DNA of 52,406 nt from JBGRQA01 sp041725895 (lineage in GTDB: Bacteria > Bacteroidota > Bacteroidia > Bacteroidales > Marinifilaceae), in contig JBGRQA010000038.1 in the NCBI GenBank assembly GCA_041725895.1, positions 1 through 52,406 of the forward strand. Direction: 5' to 3'. The notes beneath the pieces are model-generated. The model was not told where the DNA came from. It did no database searches and saw only the letters and a list, made by a program, of their open reading frames with translations. The position numbers and the translations under genes were made by a program. How positions within the stretch are numbered: the stretch's first letter is position 1; each line of letters begins with the position of its first letter. Positions 41,357 to 51,425 of the stretch are shown piece after piece.

Positions 41357-43654
41357 CTATATTTTTGTCAGTGGAGCCCATTGAGGAGAAAAGCTCTTCT
41401 CGCCAAATTTTCCGAATTCACAAACAATCTCCTTTGCATTACTTTTGAGGATGACGCCTTCTCCGTATTTGGGATGCTTTACTTTTATATCTATTTGCCA
41501 GGTTGTATTTGGTATGGATTGTTCTTCTGTTTTTTGTTCTGGTTCCTCTTGGATCGCATCTGTTTGAATTCTCTCCACAAGATGACTGGGGATAGCGTTC
41601 AAAAAGTAGGAGGGGCCGGGCTGTGCATTCCATGCATTGCTTTGGGTATGCCATGAGATTTCCATGTGATTGCGGGCTCTGGTTAGTGCTACAAAGAGCA
41701 GGCGCTTCTCCTCCTGAAGGTGATCGGGGCCTTCGTTTTTGCGGCTGAGGGGGATGAGTCCCGTATTGGCTCCGCTTAGGAAGACATAGTCGAATTCCAA
41801 ACCTTTGGCCGCGTGGATGGTAAGCAGTCGCACTCCTTCGCCCTTTTCTTTTATTCCCCCGTTGATTTGGAAGTGTCCCTCCAAACTGACTTGACTTAAG
41901 GCAGCCTGGTATATTTCAATCATGTTTCCGTAGTAGTTCTTTTCTGCAAATTGCTGAAGTTCTTTAAGGGATTCTTTGATCTCTTCTGAGGTTTGTTGAA
42001 AGTTTACGGATGTAGGTTTTAGATAGAGTTCCAGATTCAGATATGTGTAGATACACGGAAGATCTTTAGTGTTCTTTTCTTGCAGGTATTTCGGAAGCTG
42101 AAGTAGTCCTTGTGAAAGTTGGATGTAATCCTTTTGTTTGGCATATTTCTTTTCCAGAAAAACCGAAAATGCTTCCAGCTTGGAATTGAAATCTTGTTCA
42201 TCATAGAATTTGATAAATTTGTTGAGAAGTGTCTTACCACTTTTAAGAAATCCGAAGTCGGGTGATGTGAATACATAAAGAATACTATCCAAATCGTTGG
42301 GATGCAGGGCCGCATGGAGTAGTTTGTGCAGCCAGAACAGGGACGGTCTATCCCGAAAGCTTTCCTTGCTGACTACTTCGAATGGCAGTTCTTCTTTTAG
42401 GAAGATTGTTTTAAACAGTTCGATCTGTTGACGTGTGCGGAACAAGAGGGCGATCTCTTTCCAGGGAGTGCCCGATTTGTGCAATTGTTTAAAGGTTTCA
42501 ACACAGTAATAGGCCTCCTGGTTGTCGTCAAAATGGTTGACGATTCTTAATTTTCGACCTTGGTCACGAGTGGCTTGTAAATCGTTTTGTTGTTCCCGGA
42601 GTAAACAGGCTGCAGCATCCAATAATTGCCCGGAAGTCCGGTAATTTAAAGGCAGTCGCATCATTTTACAATTGGGGTCTTCGCTGTAAATTTGAAATAC
42701 TTTATCCGTACTGCCTCGCCACGCATAGATGCTTTGGTTGGGATCCCCCACTGCAAAGAGGGAACTGTTTTCTCCATTTAGGTATTGAATGAATCGTAAC
42801 TGTTCCTCGTTACAGTCCTGAAATTCATCAATGATTACCCATTGGGGCTGGAGATTGGCTTGCTTCCCCATTAACCAGTTGGCAATTGAGATCAGGTCGT
42901 CAAAATCCATCAGGTTGTTGGATTGTTTTTCCTTGCGTGATATTTGTACCAGCTGGGGAAGATCGTCCGGATTTTTCATGTTGCCGTAGAGAATTTGTTT
43001 CTCGTTGCGGTATAGTTTCCAGCGTTGATCCAGTTTGTTGCGGTATTTTACATTAAGCTGGTTTTGAAGAATCAGACGTTGTAAAAAATCTTCCTTGTCC
43101 CCCTTGTCCATGATAGAGAAGGAGGAAGTGAAGCCCAGTTGTTCCAGACCGGAATGTTCCTTGAGTAGTTGACGAGCTACGGAATGAAAGGTGCCAAAGT
43201 AGCGCATCTCACGGCTGTCGGGAATGATTCTGTCACCATAGAAGGAGAAGATTCGCTCCCGTATTTCCCGGGCGGCTTTATTGGTAAAAGTGAGTACGGC
43301 CATTTGTGAAAGGGGAATCCCTTTGATGAAATGGAGGTAGAGTACTTTATGCGTAAGAACGGTTGTTTTTCCGCTTCCTACCATCGCGCTGAGTAAAACT
43401 TTTCGATCATCACTAAATACCGCTTGCAACTGATATGGATTGAGTTTGCTTAGGGCCTTAAAGAGTTCCGGATGCTGCAATTCAACATTTTTTAGTTCCT
43501 CGGAATAATTCCTGGCTGGTTCTTCAAATCGTTCCTTAGGGATTGTTGTATTTTGCAGTGCTTTTCCATCCGATTCAAAAGCCGAGATGGGATCAAATGT
43601 GTGGTTTGTATTTCGTTGATCTCTTAATTGCTGTTGTAGTTTGCGTAGACTCAT
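41357..43654 (-). CDS. UvrD/Rep family ATP-dependent DNA helicase
   Basis: A 765-aa superfamily 1A 3'-5' helicase. After about 70 non-conserved residues: LNPYQLQAVFSDDRKVLLSA, Walker A AMVGSGKTTVL (about 90), VLTFTNKAAREIRERI, GTFHSVARQLL, Walker B VIIDEFQDCNEEQ (about 275), AVGDPNQSIYAWRGS, LRLLTIHAAKGLEFDYVF and LLFVALTRARNH. The C-terminal tail (VKHPKYGEGVILKSNAKEIV) resembles the UvrD/PcrA terminal domain that contacts RNA polymerase. It could be a repair helicase or a Bacteroidota paralog of UvrD. It lies 91 bases downstream of the MrfA-like gene on the same strand. Confidence 0.9.
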   Translation of the reverse strand: MSLRKLQQQLRDQRNTNHTFDPISAFESDGKALQNTTIPKERFEEPARNYSEELKNVELQHPELFKALSKLNPYQLQAVFSDDRKVLLSAMVGSGKTTVLTHKVLYLHFIKGIPLSQMAVLTFTNKAAREIRERIFSFYGDRIIPDSREMRYFGTFHSVARQLLKEHSGLEQLGFTSSFSIMDKGDKEDFLQRLILQNQLNVKYRNKLDQRWKLYRNEKQILYGNMKNPDDLPQLVQISRKEKQSNNLMDFDDLISIANWLMGKQANLQPQWVIIDEFQDCNEEQLRFIQYLNGENSSLFAVGDPNQSIYAWRGSTDKVFQIYSEDPNCKMMRLPLNYRTSGQLLDAAACLLREQQNDLQATRDQGRKLRIVNHFDDNQEAYYCVETFKQLHKSGTPWKEIALLFRTRQQIELFKTIFLKEELPFEVVSKESFRDRPSLFWLHKLLHAALHPNDLDSILYVFTSPDFGFLKSGKTLLNKFIKFYDEQDFNSKLEAFSVFLEKKYAKQKDYIQLSQGLLQLPKYLQEKNTKDLPCIYTYLNLELYLKPTSVNFQQTSEEIKESLKELQQFAEKNYYGNMIEIYQAALSQVSLEGHFQINGGIKEKGEGVRLLTIHAAKGLEFDYVFLSGANTGLIPLSRKNEGPDHLQEEKRLLFVALTRARNHMEISWHTQSNAWNAQPGPSYFLNAIPSHLVERIQTDAIQEEPEQKTEEQSIPNTTWQIDIKVKHPKYGEGVILKSNAKEIVCEFGKFGEKSFSPQWAPLTKI

Positions 43655-43745
43655 ATCCTAATGGGTGTTGGCTTTTAGATATTGGATGTTGTCAACCGAT
43701 TTTTATTTCTGGAAAGTTAAATATTAGAGCTTAACAATTACTGAT

Positions 43746-46457
43746 TTAGCTTGGCAGGTATCCTTTTCCATTACTCATCATTCGTTGTAATTTTAGTTGG
43801 TTCTTGATATTGGATTCCCCATCATCAGGACGTAATTCCAACTCAAAATGCTCCGGAAGCTTAACAATTCTGCCTAATTCATCCTGAATCCCCTCAATTA
43901 CTTCAGACTTTTGGGCTAATTTCAGAATGCTGTTGGAGTAGTACAGGGTTAATTTGTTGTTTCGAATGGCAATGGAACTTGTTTGCTTGAGAAACCTGGC
44001 ACCAAAACGGTTCTCCTTTTCAAAACGTGAAAGTACTTCCTGCCATTGATTTTCTAATTGGTTCCAATCTATCATGATAGTTGGTGCAGGAACGGAACTA
44101 AATACTCCATCCAGCTTTATGTTTTTGGGTAATGGAATTTCTTTGTAGAAGTTTCGAAGTGCCCAAAGAATCAGATGCTTGTTGATTCGGTGATCGCCCA
44201 CACAAGCGGGACACCCATGCTTGCAGGCGCAATTCTTTACCAAGCGGCCTGCATTTTGTATGATCTCATGAATGTGCTCAAAAGCTTTCTCGGAGAATCC
44301 CAAACCTCCGGGGTATTCATCAAATAGTATGATGGCGTGTTTGTGCTGATGGGTTTTGGGGTGAGCAAAGCCGAAAATGTCTCCTCCCATGTCGGAGTGG
44401 GTTGCCATTACCCGCATAGCTGCAGCGGCTTTCAGGCAGTGAACCAGTCCTTCGGTATAATCGAAGCGAGGGATGTGTTTGTCCTCTAAATCTTGTTTCT
44501 GGTGTTCCAAACTGGGTGCTTTTCCTGTCGCTACGAATACACGTACTACGTTATCCGGAATCTGGATCCAGCAAGCTTCGGTTTCCATTTGCGACTGCAG
44601 GATTTGGTTTAGGGCTTCGTATCCCAGGTTTTGATGGGTGTTGAATTGAATCATCTTGTAGCCGGAAACCAGCATGCTTACCCGAACATCTCCGAAGCAG
44701 CCGAAAATTCTATTTTCCTCCATCTGATTGTGCTCCATTAAAATGTCTATGTTTCCCGGTTTGTGGGGTTCGGTATAGTAGTTGGAATCTACCTCTTTCA
44801 CCCAGGCTGTTTTGCCTTCCAGGTCGAGGTCAATGCTCTTGTATTGAATGCTATCGTGCAGGTAGATGGCACCGGGATAGAATTCCTTTTTGGCCTGAAG
44901 CAGATCCACGGTTGTGATGGTCTGTTCTTTTTCCCTGTCGACCACTTTTATGGTATCGTTGGTGATATTACGCAGGCTTATTTCGTGCGCCGGAGAGATT
45001 TTTCCACTCCATTGGTATTGGGCATGATGTTCACTCAACTCTCCCTCTTTCTTCAGCAGAGGGATGATTTCTCCCAGGTCAGGGAAAGTGGCCACATCGT
45101 CAATTGTGAGTGGAAGTTCAGCTGAGGCCGCACGAATATGTGCCAGTTGTATGTATAGATTGTTTTTGTCAATTACTGCATTTTCGGAGGAGGATTCCAG
45201 TAACCAATCGGGGTGCATTCCCACATACTGATCCATGGGCTTCTCTTTGAGCATTAGTACTGCATGTGCTTTGTTGCCCTTTCGTCCGGCGCGACCCAAT
45301 TGTTGCCAAAAGCTGGCCCTGGTTCCCGGAAAACCACCCATAACTACCATGTCCAGTGAGCCAATATCAATTCCCAATTCCAGAGCATTGGTCGATACGA
45401 CTCCGAAGATATTACCATCCACCAGGTCTTTTTCAATACGGGCACGCTCCAGTGGGGTATACCCTCCCCGATAGGCTGAGATTTTATCGGCCATGTCGGA
45501 TCCCAATTTCAGGGGATCCTGTGCCAGAATATCCCGGCTCTCTTTTGTGACTACTTCTGTTTCGCGTCGCGACATGCAAAAGGTAATCACGCGAATTGAA
45601 TTCTCTACTAAACCAGGAAGGAGGCTTTTCAATTCTTCGGTGACGGATCGTTTCCGTTGTGCTTCTTTGATGTATTCCGGCTGCCAGAAATGGATTTCCT
45701 TTTCGGGAGCAGGTGAACCATCCTCTTCTACCAGTTCGAAGGGATGATGACAGATGTTTTCGGCCAGTTGGGCTGGATTGGCGATTGTGGCGCTACTGCA
45801 CAGAAAATGAGGGGTATTCCCCTGGTAGCTGCAGATGCGCAATAAACGGCGCATTACATTGGATACATGAGATCCGAAGGCCCCGCGATAGGCGTGCAAC
45901 TCATCAATAACAATGAAATCCAGGTTGGCGAAGAGATGAGGAAAACCATATCGGTTGTGGTTGGGCAGAAAGGTTGCGTTGATCATATCCGGGTTGGTGA
46001 GGATGATGTTGGCCTCCTCACGAATACGGCTTCGCTCTCTGGCAGGAGTATCTCCATCGTATATTCCGGCCTGAATGCGATGTTTCCCAAAGAATTCCAC
46101 AAACTCCACAATGTTTCGCAATTGATCTTTGGTTAGGGCTTTGGTTGGATAGATGAAGAGGGCCCTTCTGCTTGGGTTTTCAAGTATTCGCTGAATCACT
46201 GGAAGATAGAATGAGAGGGATTTACCACTGGCAGTACCCGTTGTAATGACAACGTTTTTGCCTTGCATGGCCTGCTCAAACATTTCGGCCTGGTGGGAAT
46301 ACAATTGAGTGTACCTCATATTGCTCAAACAGTCCTTCAATTCCGGATGAATTGTGCTGGGAATTGGCACCAATTTAGCCTCTCTTGCCTCTAGTTTTCT
46401 GGTTGCCAGCATTCGTCCTCCGTGGCCTGCCAGTATTTGTGAAATAGTTTTGCTCAT
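43746..46457 (-). CDS. DEAD/DEAH-box helicase with DUF1998 (MrfA/YprA-like)
   Basis: A 903-aa superfamily 2 helicase. I start at the ATG at 46457; an in-frame TTG at 46466 adds 3 residues. Motifs: Walker A TTGTASGKSLSFYLP (about 75), DELH box VIDELHAYRG (about 185), CSSATIANP, TNALELGIDIGSLD and QLGRAGRKGN. The C-terminal DUF1998 zinc site is the four cysteines of NCACKHGCPACVGD (about residues 745-760). This is the layout of MrfA, which unwinds DNA and helps repair mitomycin crosslinks in Bacillus; the repair role here is inferred from family. First gene of the pair with the UvrD-like helicase. Confidence 0.92.
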   Translation of the reverse strand: MSKTISQILAGHGGRMLATRKLEAREAKLVPIPSTIHPELKDCLSNMRYTQLYSHQAEMFEQAMQGKNVVITTGTASGKSLSFYLPVIQRILENPSRRALFIYPTKALTKDQLRNIVEFVEFFGKHRIQAGIYDGDTPARERSRIREEANIILTNPDMINATFLPNHNRYGFPHLFANLDFIVIDELHAYRGAFGSHVSNVMRRLLRICSYQGNTPHFLCSSATIANPAQLAENICHHPFELVEEDGSPAPEKEIHFWQPEYIKEAQRKRSVTEELKSLLPGLVENSIRVITFCMSRRETEVVTKESRDILAQDPLKLGSDMADKISAYRGGYTPLERARIEKDLVDGNIFGVVSTNALELGIDIGSLDMVVMGGFPGTRASFWQQLGRAGRKGNKAHAVLMLKEKPMDQYVGMHPDWLLESSSENAVIDKNNLYIQLAHIRAASAELPLTIDDVATFPDLGEIIPLLKKEGELSEHHAQYQWSGKISPAHEISLRNITNDTIKVVDREKEQTITTVDLLQAKKEFYPGAIYLHDSIQYKSIDLDLEGKTAWVKEVDSNYYTEPHKPGNIDILMEHNQMEENRIFGCFGDVRVSMLVSGYKMIQFNTHQNLGYEALNQILQSQMETEACWIQIPDNVVRVFVATGKAPSLEHQKQDLEDKHIPRFDYTEGLVHCLKAAAAMRVMATHSDMGGDIFGFAHPKTHQHKHAIILFDEYPGGLGFSEKAFEHIHEIIQNAGRLVKNCACKHGCPACVGDHRINKHLILWALRNFYKEIPLPKNIKLDGVFSSVPAPTIMIDWNQLENQWQEVLSRFEKENRFGARFLKQTSSIAIRNNKLTLYYSNSILKLAQKSEVIEGIQDELGRIVKLPEHFELELRPDDGESNIKNQLKLQRMMSNGKGYLPS

Positions 46458-46476
46458 GTGATTCAACTTGGTTCTA

Positions 46477-46484
46477 CAAAGGTA
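46477..46484 (-). promoter_or_regulatory. -7 promoter box TACCTTTG of the MrfA-like gene
   Basis: On the minus strand TACCTTTG fits TAnnTTTG, 19 bases before the ATG at 46457. No -33 TTTG at the usual distance. Confidence 0.45.
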
Positions 46485-46685
46485 AAATTTTCGGGTTGGA
46501 ATAGTTGGTATTGATTTGGGAAAAATGAATTCTCTTCTGCCTCTTTTTTGCCAATTATTTGTAAGTCTTAACCGAACGAGACTAAGGCTTTTTATACTGT
46601 TATGATAAAATATCCTGAAAAGTTCCTGTTTTTCTTGAAATTCCGTAGGGATAATTGTAACTTAAGGAGAACAGATTAACCTAAA

Positions 46686-46693
46686 TAATTTTG
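46686..46693 (+). promoter_or_regulatory. -7 promoter box TAATTTTG of the SnoaL-like lipoprotein gene
   Basis: TAATTTTG fits TAnnTTTG, 28 bases before the ATG at 46722. Confidence 0.4.
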
Positions 46694-46721
46694 TTGAATA
46701 GTAACCTTAAAAGTTTATATT

Positions 46722-47213
46722 ATGAGACACTTATTTTTCTGCCTAGTTGGAGTAGTACTACTTTCAGGATGTACTACCAGTCCATTGGTTGACGTGGAAG
46801 CTGAAAAGGCCAGCGTTAAAAAAGTCGTTAATCAGTTTGATGAAGCCCTCAAAACTGAGAATATGGATCTTATTTCCGATATTTTTTCACATGATTCCAA
46901 AATGATCATCTTTGGAACAGACGAACCAGAAAGGTGGGTTGGTTTTGATGCATTTAAAGATGCTGTTCAAAAGCAATTCGACCGTGTTGATACTCGTGAA
47001 GTTACCATAAGAAACAGAGTTGTGACTGTTCATGAGTCCGGTAAGGTTGCCTGGTTCTCCAAAACCATGGATTGGGAAGTAAAGGTTGAGGATAAAGTAT
47101 TCAAAGCTGATGACTTGCGCTATACTGGCGTATTGGCAAAGCAGGATGGAAAGTGGGTGTTTGTTCAGTTGCACGCTTCTGTTCCTGTTGAAGGTCAATT
47201 GGTAGAATATTAG
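46722..47213 (+). CDS. SnoaL/NTF2-like lipoprotein
   Basis: A 163-aa lipoprotein with lipobox LLSGC (Cys17). The mature part is a SnoaL-like cone domain: ASVKKVVNQFDEALKTENMD, FSHDSKMIIFGTDEPERWVG, DAFKDAVQKQFDRVDTREVT and the terminal DGKWVFVQLHASVPVEG. Such proteins bind or convert small molecules or just stick to partners; function unknown. It has a promoter box upstream and a terminator downstream. Single gene. Confidence 0.85.
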   Translation: MRHLFFCLVGVVLLSGCTTSPLVDVEAEKASVKKVVNQFDEALKTENMDLISDIFSHDSKMIIFGTDEPERWVGFDAFKDAVQKQFDRVDTREVTIRNRVVTVHESGKVAWFSKTMDWEVKVEDKVFKADDLRYTGVLAKQDGKWVFVQLHASVPVEGQLVEY

Positions 47214-47251
47214 AATTGTAAGAATCAATTAAGGTAATTATAGGTATTGAA

Positions 47252-47286
47252 AACAGCCATCTTCCTTGGAAGATGGCTGTTCTTTT
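47252..47286 (+). terminator. Terminator after the SnoaL-like lipoprotein gene
   Basis: A perfect 14-bp inverted repeat (47252-47265 with 47268-47281, core CAGCCATCTTCC), minimal loop, then CTTTTA. Confidence 0.85.
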
Positions 47287-47382
47287 ATGATGTGTTGAAA
47301 ATAAGCCGGGGCTCAGGTTTTAATAAGAGATCAAATAGGTTCGTAAGAGATACCATTCAAAAGCTCTTAGAAATAAATCAAT

Positions 47383-48402
47383 TTATTGTTTAAGAATGTA
47401 AGAAATTCCTTCCTCAATCTTTTTATTCAGGTCATCCGGGAACCAATGGCTTATATTCTTTTCAATCGTGAAACTGCAAGGAAAGTCCAGGCTTTTGAAT
47501 TGCGCCATCATTTCCTTTTGTTGTTCAAGTGAATTGTCGAATTCACCGGTTAGAATTACGCCACGAAGTTTTCGGTTGTTCATCTCTTTTACAAGATCAG
47601 GTGTAAAGCTTTCTGGTTTACCGGGACATAAGGAGATAAAGCCACGTACCGGAATTCGATTCTGTAGGCAAAGGTTTAGAGATGTACTTGCTCCCTGAGA
47701 AAAGCCACCAATTATTACCTGATTCTCATTAATGGCGTATTTGTCTAGAATGTCCCTATAGGCATTGGTAATTTCCTTTTGAGCCAACTTTGTATCCGTC
47801 CAGGCGAATCCTTTCATATTCGCTACTTGTGAGGATTGAACAAAAAGAACGATGTACTCCTTTTTCAAGAGTTCCGAATGCCAGAACTTCTTGAAGAATG
47901 GAACATCCTCGCCCCATCCGTGAAGTGCGATGAATAGAGGATACTTTCTGTCGTGGGTATAATTGGAAGGGAGGTCGATAATGCTTTGGGGTTTTGATTT
48001 TTCTTTTGCCAATTGTTTCAAATGATTGTTTTTGGCAATTATGGATGCATAGCCTTCCAATTTCTGAAGAGGTTTAAATAGTTCAGAATCCGGTGAAATT
48101 CCGTACCAGTTGTTTTTCTCGTTTCCTTTTTTGATAACCTTCAATGCCTCGGAGTATTGTTTAGCACAGGTGTGAAGTACAATGAGTGCCCATTCCGATT
48201 CATATTGTTTTTCGGGAAATTGATTCATGTGCTTTTCTAAAAGCTGAATTGCTTTGCCCCATTGCTCATTCTGATAGAAAACCATAACGCTGTCATCCAG
48301 TTGTTCATAGTTTTTAAAGCTTTCTTTTGCACCTGTTTTGGGTTTGCAGGAAACAATAAAGAGCAGAATGATTCCCGGTAGAAGAAGTGTAAGTTGTTTC
48401 AT
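47383..48402 (-). CDS. Lipoprotein alpha/beta hydrolase with TPR-like N-terminal part
   Basis: A 339-aa lipoprotein (lipobox FIVSC, Cys19). Residues about 30-120 form TPR-like helices (NEQWGKAIQLLEKHMNQFPE, ALIVLHTCAKQYSEAL). The alpha/beta hydrolase domain follows: oxyanion region YPLFIALHGWGED, nucleophile GGFSQGAST (about 235), an acid in TGEFDNS and the catalytic His in KNISHWFPDDL. It resembles phospholipase/carboxylesterase or dienelactone hydrolase-type enzymes; substrate unknown. Single gene. Confidence 0.85.
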   Translation of the reverse strand: MKQLTLLLPGIILLFIVSCKPKTGAKESFKNYEQLDDSVMVFYQNEQWGKAIQLLEKHMNQFPEKQYESEWALIVLHTCAKQYSEALKVIKKGNEKNNWYGISPDSELFKPLQKLEGYASIIAKNNHLKQLAKEKSKPQSIIDLPSNYTHDRKYPLFIALHGWGEDVPFFKKFWHSELLKKEYIVLFVQSSQVANMKGFAWTDTKLAQKEITNAYRDILDKYAINENQVIIGGFSQGASTSLNLCLQNRIPVRGFISLCPGKPESFTPDLVKEMNNRKLRGVILTGEFDNSLEQQKEMMAQFKSLDFPCSFTIEKNISHWFPDDLNKKIEEGISYILKQ

Positions 48403-48542
48403 TTTGATTGTTTAGTTAGTCGTTTATGGTAAAGATAATTTTATTATCAGTGGTTTGCAATTTGAAGGCTGAAAGATATTATGGATAAATTCAAAAGGGT
48501 AGGGGCTGTCGTTTGTTGAGGAATTGTTGAGTATGTACCAAT

Positions 48543-48572
48543 AAAAAAGGCTACACATCTGTGCAGCCTTTT
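48543..48572 (-). terminator. Terminator of the M16 peptidase
   Basis: A 12-bp stem with one wobble (AAAAGGCTACAC, 48545-48556, and GTGCAGCCTTTT, 48561-48572), ATCT loop, T-run on the minus strand. Confidence 0.8.
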
Positions 48573-48593
48573 ATTACTTACTATAGAAAGGGA

Positions 48594-51425
48594 TTAGCTC
48601 GCTTTCTTTTTGGGAGACATTACCACCTCAACTTTCGCTGGCTTAGCGAAATATTTTTTGGCAAATTTCTCTACTTTCTCTTTGGTGATAGAGTTGATCA
48701 GGCTTTCATAAGCTTCAGGCGATACAATGTTTTCATTGTAGTTGTAGTGATGTTGAATTGCATACAACCAGAAACCATTTCTACGCAGACTCTCCTGATT
48801 TTCCTTAATGAAATTCTCTTTCGCTTCCTTCAAATCAACCTCTTTGATTCCTTTCTTGAATAGATCCTGAATTTCCTTGTAAACAATTTCTTTAAGTTTA
48901 TCGGATTTGGCAGGATCTGTATCGAAGATAACAGTCATGTTGTACTCTTCACGTGGGAATTTGTCAACGTTACCACGAACAGAAACACCATAGGAGCCAC
49001 CTTCTTCCTCGCGAATCACATCAGTGTATCGTTTGTCAAGCAGTTCTGCGATCATATCCAGCATCACAGAATTTTCGTGGGAATACTTAATATCCCCGTG
49101 GAAGTCGATGAAAATAGTCGTTTTAGGAGTTTTCATCTCTCTTGCGAAATGGTTGTAGGTATCTTTTTTAGGATAGTCTACTCCATTGTCTTTCCAATTC
49201 TCTTTTCTGTCGATATCCTTAATGCTACCAATGTAAGTTTCGATTAGAGGTTTCACTTTCGCTGCTTCGATGTTTCCAACAAAAACAAAAGTAAAATCAC
49301 TTGCGTCGGTAAATCGATCCTGGTAAACACGTTTCATCGTTTCGAAATCCAGTTTGTTGATTTTGTTGGTATCGAACAAGATGGTTCTTGGATGATGATC
49401 GGTGGTGGTCATGTCAATCGAATCGCGGAAGATTTTGTTGACATTGGCGCCCATATTGGCTACAAAAGCCATGTAGCGGCCCTTTAAGGCATTAAAGGCT
49501 TCTTCGTCGAAGCGTGGTTGCTCAAAGTACAAGTGAACCAGCTGTAACAGGGTTTCAAAATCCTGGATGGTAGAGTTTCCACGAAGACCTTCCGAAAGCT
49601 CGTTAATGTAAGGGTTAACTCGTACCTGCTTTCCGGTTAACAACTTCTGAAGGCTGATCTGGTCGAACTTGCCCAGTCCAAAATTGGCAACGAATTCACC
49701 GGCCATATCAACAGAGGGAAGATCCTTGATCTCGTACAATGATTTACCCCCCTTACTGAAGGCTTTGAATAGGATCTGATTCTCTTTGAAGTCAGTGGTT
49801 TTCACTACTACCTTGGCTCCGTTTGCCAAAGTCCATTCGGTAGCTTCGAAATCCTTCATATCTTCCTCTTTCACTACTTTACCTGCAGTAGGCTGCTTGG
49901 CGATCAGGGGCTCGTTGATAACCTTGTCTTCGTAAGGTTTAAGCTCCTTGTTCTTCACTTTGTTCACAACCGCTAGCAAATCCTCTTTGGTAGGTAGGGT
50001 AAGATTCTCTTTTTCGGGGGCCGATAGTGTGATAACAACGTTCTCATCGGTAATCCAATTCTTGGAGTGAGCATTGATCTCCTCAACCGAAATACCGGGA
50101 AGTAACTTTTGTATTGCCTGGTATTCAAACTCAATACCAGGAACCGGTTCATTGGTAAGATAGTTTTCCTGATAGCCTTGAACCAGTCGATCGTTATTCT
50201 GCTTGTTTCTTTCTTTGTAAAGGGTCTCAATCTGGTTCAGCATATTCTTTTTGGCTCTCTTTAATTCGGAGGCAACAAAACCGAAACGATGAACTCTTTC
50301 TGCTTCACTTAAAAGGACTTCAATTCCACCAATGATGTTGTTCTCTTTCAGGTTGGCACTATTGTGGAATACATCCATTTTTCTTTCCTTGTTGTAGTAG
50401 GCTCCAAATCCGAAAATGAAGGGAGCATCCCCTTTCTGAAGCAATTCCTGGTAACGATCGCCCAGCATGCTTGCGTACAATTCTTCAATAATCCCCTTGC
50501 GGTAGTATTTCATGTTCTTTTCGGCAAAAGGAGTAGCCTTGTGCTTGTAGTAAATGTCGAAACCAATTCTACTGGCTTCCGGATCGGTGATGATTCCAAC
50601 AATTGGTTCCTTATTGCCGGGAATATCATAGTAGATTCTTTCTTTTGCATCCTTTACAGCAGGAATATGGGCAAACATCGACTTGATCTTTTCCTCCATT
50701 TTGGCTGCATCAAAATCTCCAACAACAACAATGGCTTGCAGGTCGGTGCGGTACCAGTCGTGGTAGAAATCGCGGATTACCTTGTGATCAAAATTGTTAA
50801 TTACATTCAGGTCGCCAATCACATCGCGTTCCGCATACTTGGAACCGGTATAGATTATTTTGTTCTTTTCCAGGTATACTCTCATTCCTCCCGAACGACG
50901 GGTTCTCCATTCTTCACGAATAACGCCTCGTTCGCTGTCAATTTCCTCCCCCTCAAGACTTAGGTAGTTGGACCAGTCATGTAAAACCAGTAGGGCGGAA
51001 TCAAGAAGGTTCTCATTGTTGGTAGGAACATCAGATAAATTGTATACGGTTTCGTCTACTGATGTATAGGCATTGATATTGCGTCCAAAGGCAACTCCAT
51101 ATTGTTCCAGGTAGTTTAGGATGCCTTTTTTAGGGAAGTTCTTGGTTCCGTTAAAGGACATGTGTTCCAGAAAGTGGGCCAAACCATTTTGGTTGTCGTT
51201 TTCGAGAATTGCACCAACATTCTGCACGATGTAGAAACTTGCACGATCTTTGGGTTCTTCGTTGTGACGTACATAGTAAGTTAAGCCATTCTCCAACTTC
51301 CCGTGTCTGACATTGGGGTCCATGGGAAGTTTTGCATTCATGTCCAGGTTACTTTGAGCCGAGAGCATTCCTGTTCCCGTTAATGCCAAAGCCATACTCA
51401 GACATGTCTTGTGAAATACATTCAT
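48594..51425 (-). CDS. Exported M16 family zinc peptidase (two-domain)
   Basis: A 943-aa periplasmic peptidase with a signal peptide (MNVFHKTCLSMALALTGTG, cleavage after SAQ). The N-terminal half carries the inverted zinc motif HFLEH (His84, Glu87, His88) in GLAHFLEHMSFNGTKNFP. The second half (about 520-940) is the inactive M16_C-type domain. It is a fused, pitrilysin-like full-length form common in Bacteroidota. Substrate unknown; peptides in the periplasm are likely. Single gene with a strong terminator. Confidence 0.93.
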   Translation of the reverse strand: MNVFHKTCLSMALALTGTGMLSAQSNLDMNAKLPMDPNVRHGKLENGLTYYVRHNEEPKDRASFYIVQNVGAILENDNQNGLAHFLEHMSFNGTKNFPKKGILNYLEQYGVAFGRNINAYTSVDETVYNLSDVPTNNENLLDSALLVLHDWSNYLSLEGEEIDSERGVIREEWRTRRSGGMRVYLEKNKIIYTGSKYAERDVIGDLNVINNFDHKVIRDFYHDWYRTDLQAIVVVGDFDAAKMEEKIKSMFAHIPAVKDAKERIYYDIPGNKEPIVGIITDPEASRIGFDIYYKHKATPFAEKNMKYYRKGIIEELYASMLGDRYQELLQKGDAPFIFGFGAYYNKERKMDVFHNSANLKENNIIGGIEVLLSEAERVHRFGFVASELKRAKKNMLNQIETLYKERNKQNNDRLVQGYQENYLTNEPVPGIEFEYQAIQKLLPGISVEEINAHSKNWITDENVVITLSAPEKENLTLPTKEDLLAVVNKVKNKELKPYEDKVINEPLIAKQPTAGKVVKEEDMKDFEATEWTLANGAKVVVKTTDFKENQILFKAFSKGGKSLYEIKDLPSVDMAGEFVANFGLGKFDQISLQKLLTGKQVRVNPYINELSEGLRGNSTIQDFETLLQLVHLYFEQPRFDEEAFNALKGRYMAFVANMGANVNKIFRDSIDMTTTDHHPRTILFDTNKINKLDFETMKRVYQDRFTDASDFTFVFVGNIEAAKVKPLIETYIGSIKDIDRKENWKDNGVDYPKKDTYNHFAREMKTPKTTIFIDFHGDIKYSHENSVMLDMIAELLDKRYTDVIREEEGGSYGVSVRGNVDKFPREEYNMTVIFDTDPAKSDKLKEIVYKEIQDLFKKGIKEVDLKEAKENFIKENQESLRRNGFWLYAIQHHYNYNENIVSPEAYESLINSITKEKVEKFAKKYFAKPAKVEVVMSPKKKAS

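Noticed and set aside
41324..41656. Plus-strand ORF of 110 codons opposite the UvrD-like gene
   Set aside because: Antisense to a strongly conserved helicase frame; a shadow of that gene.
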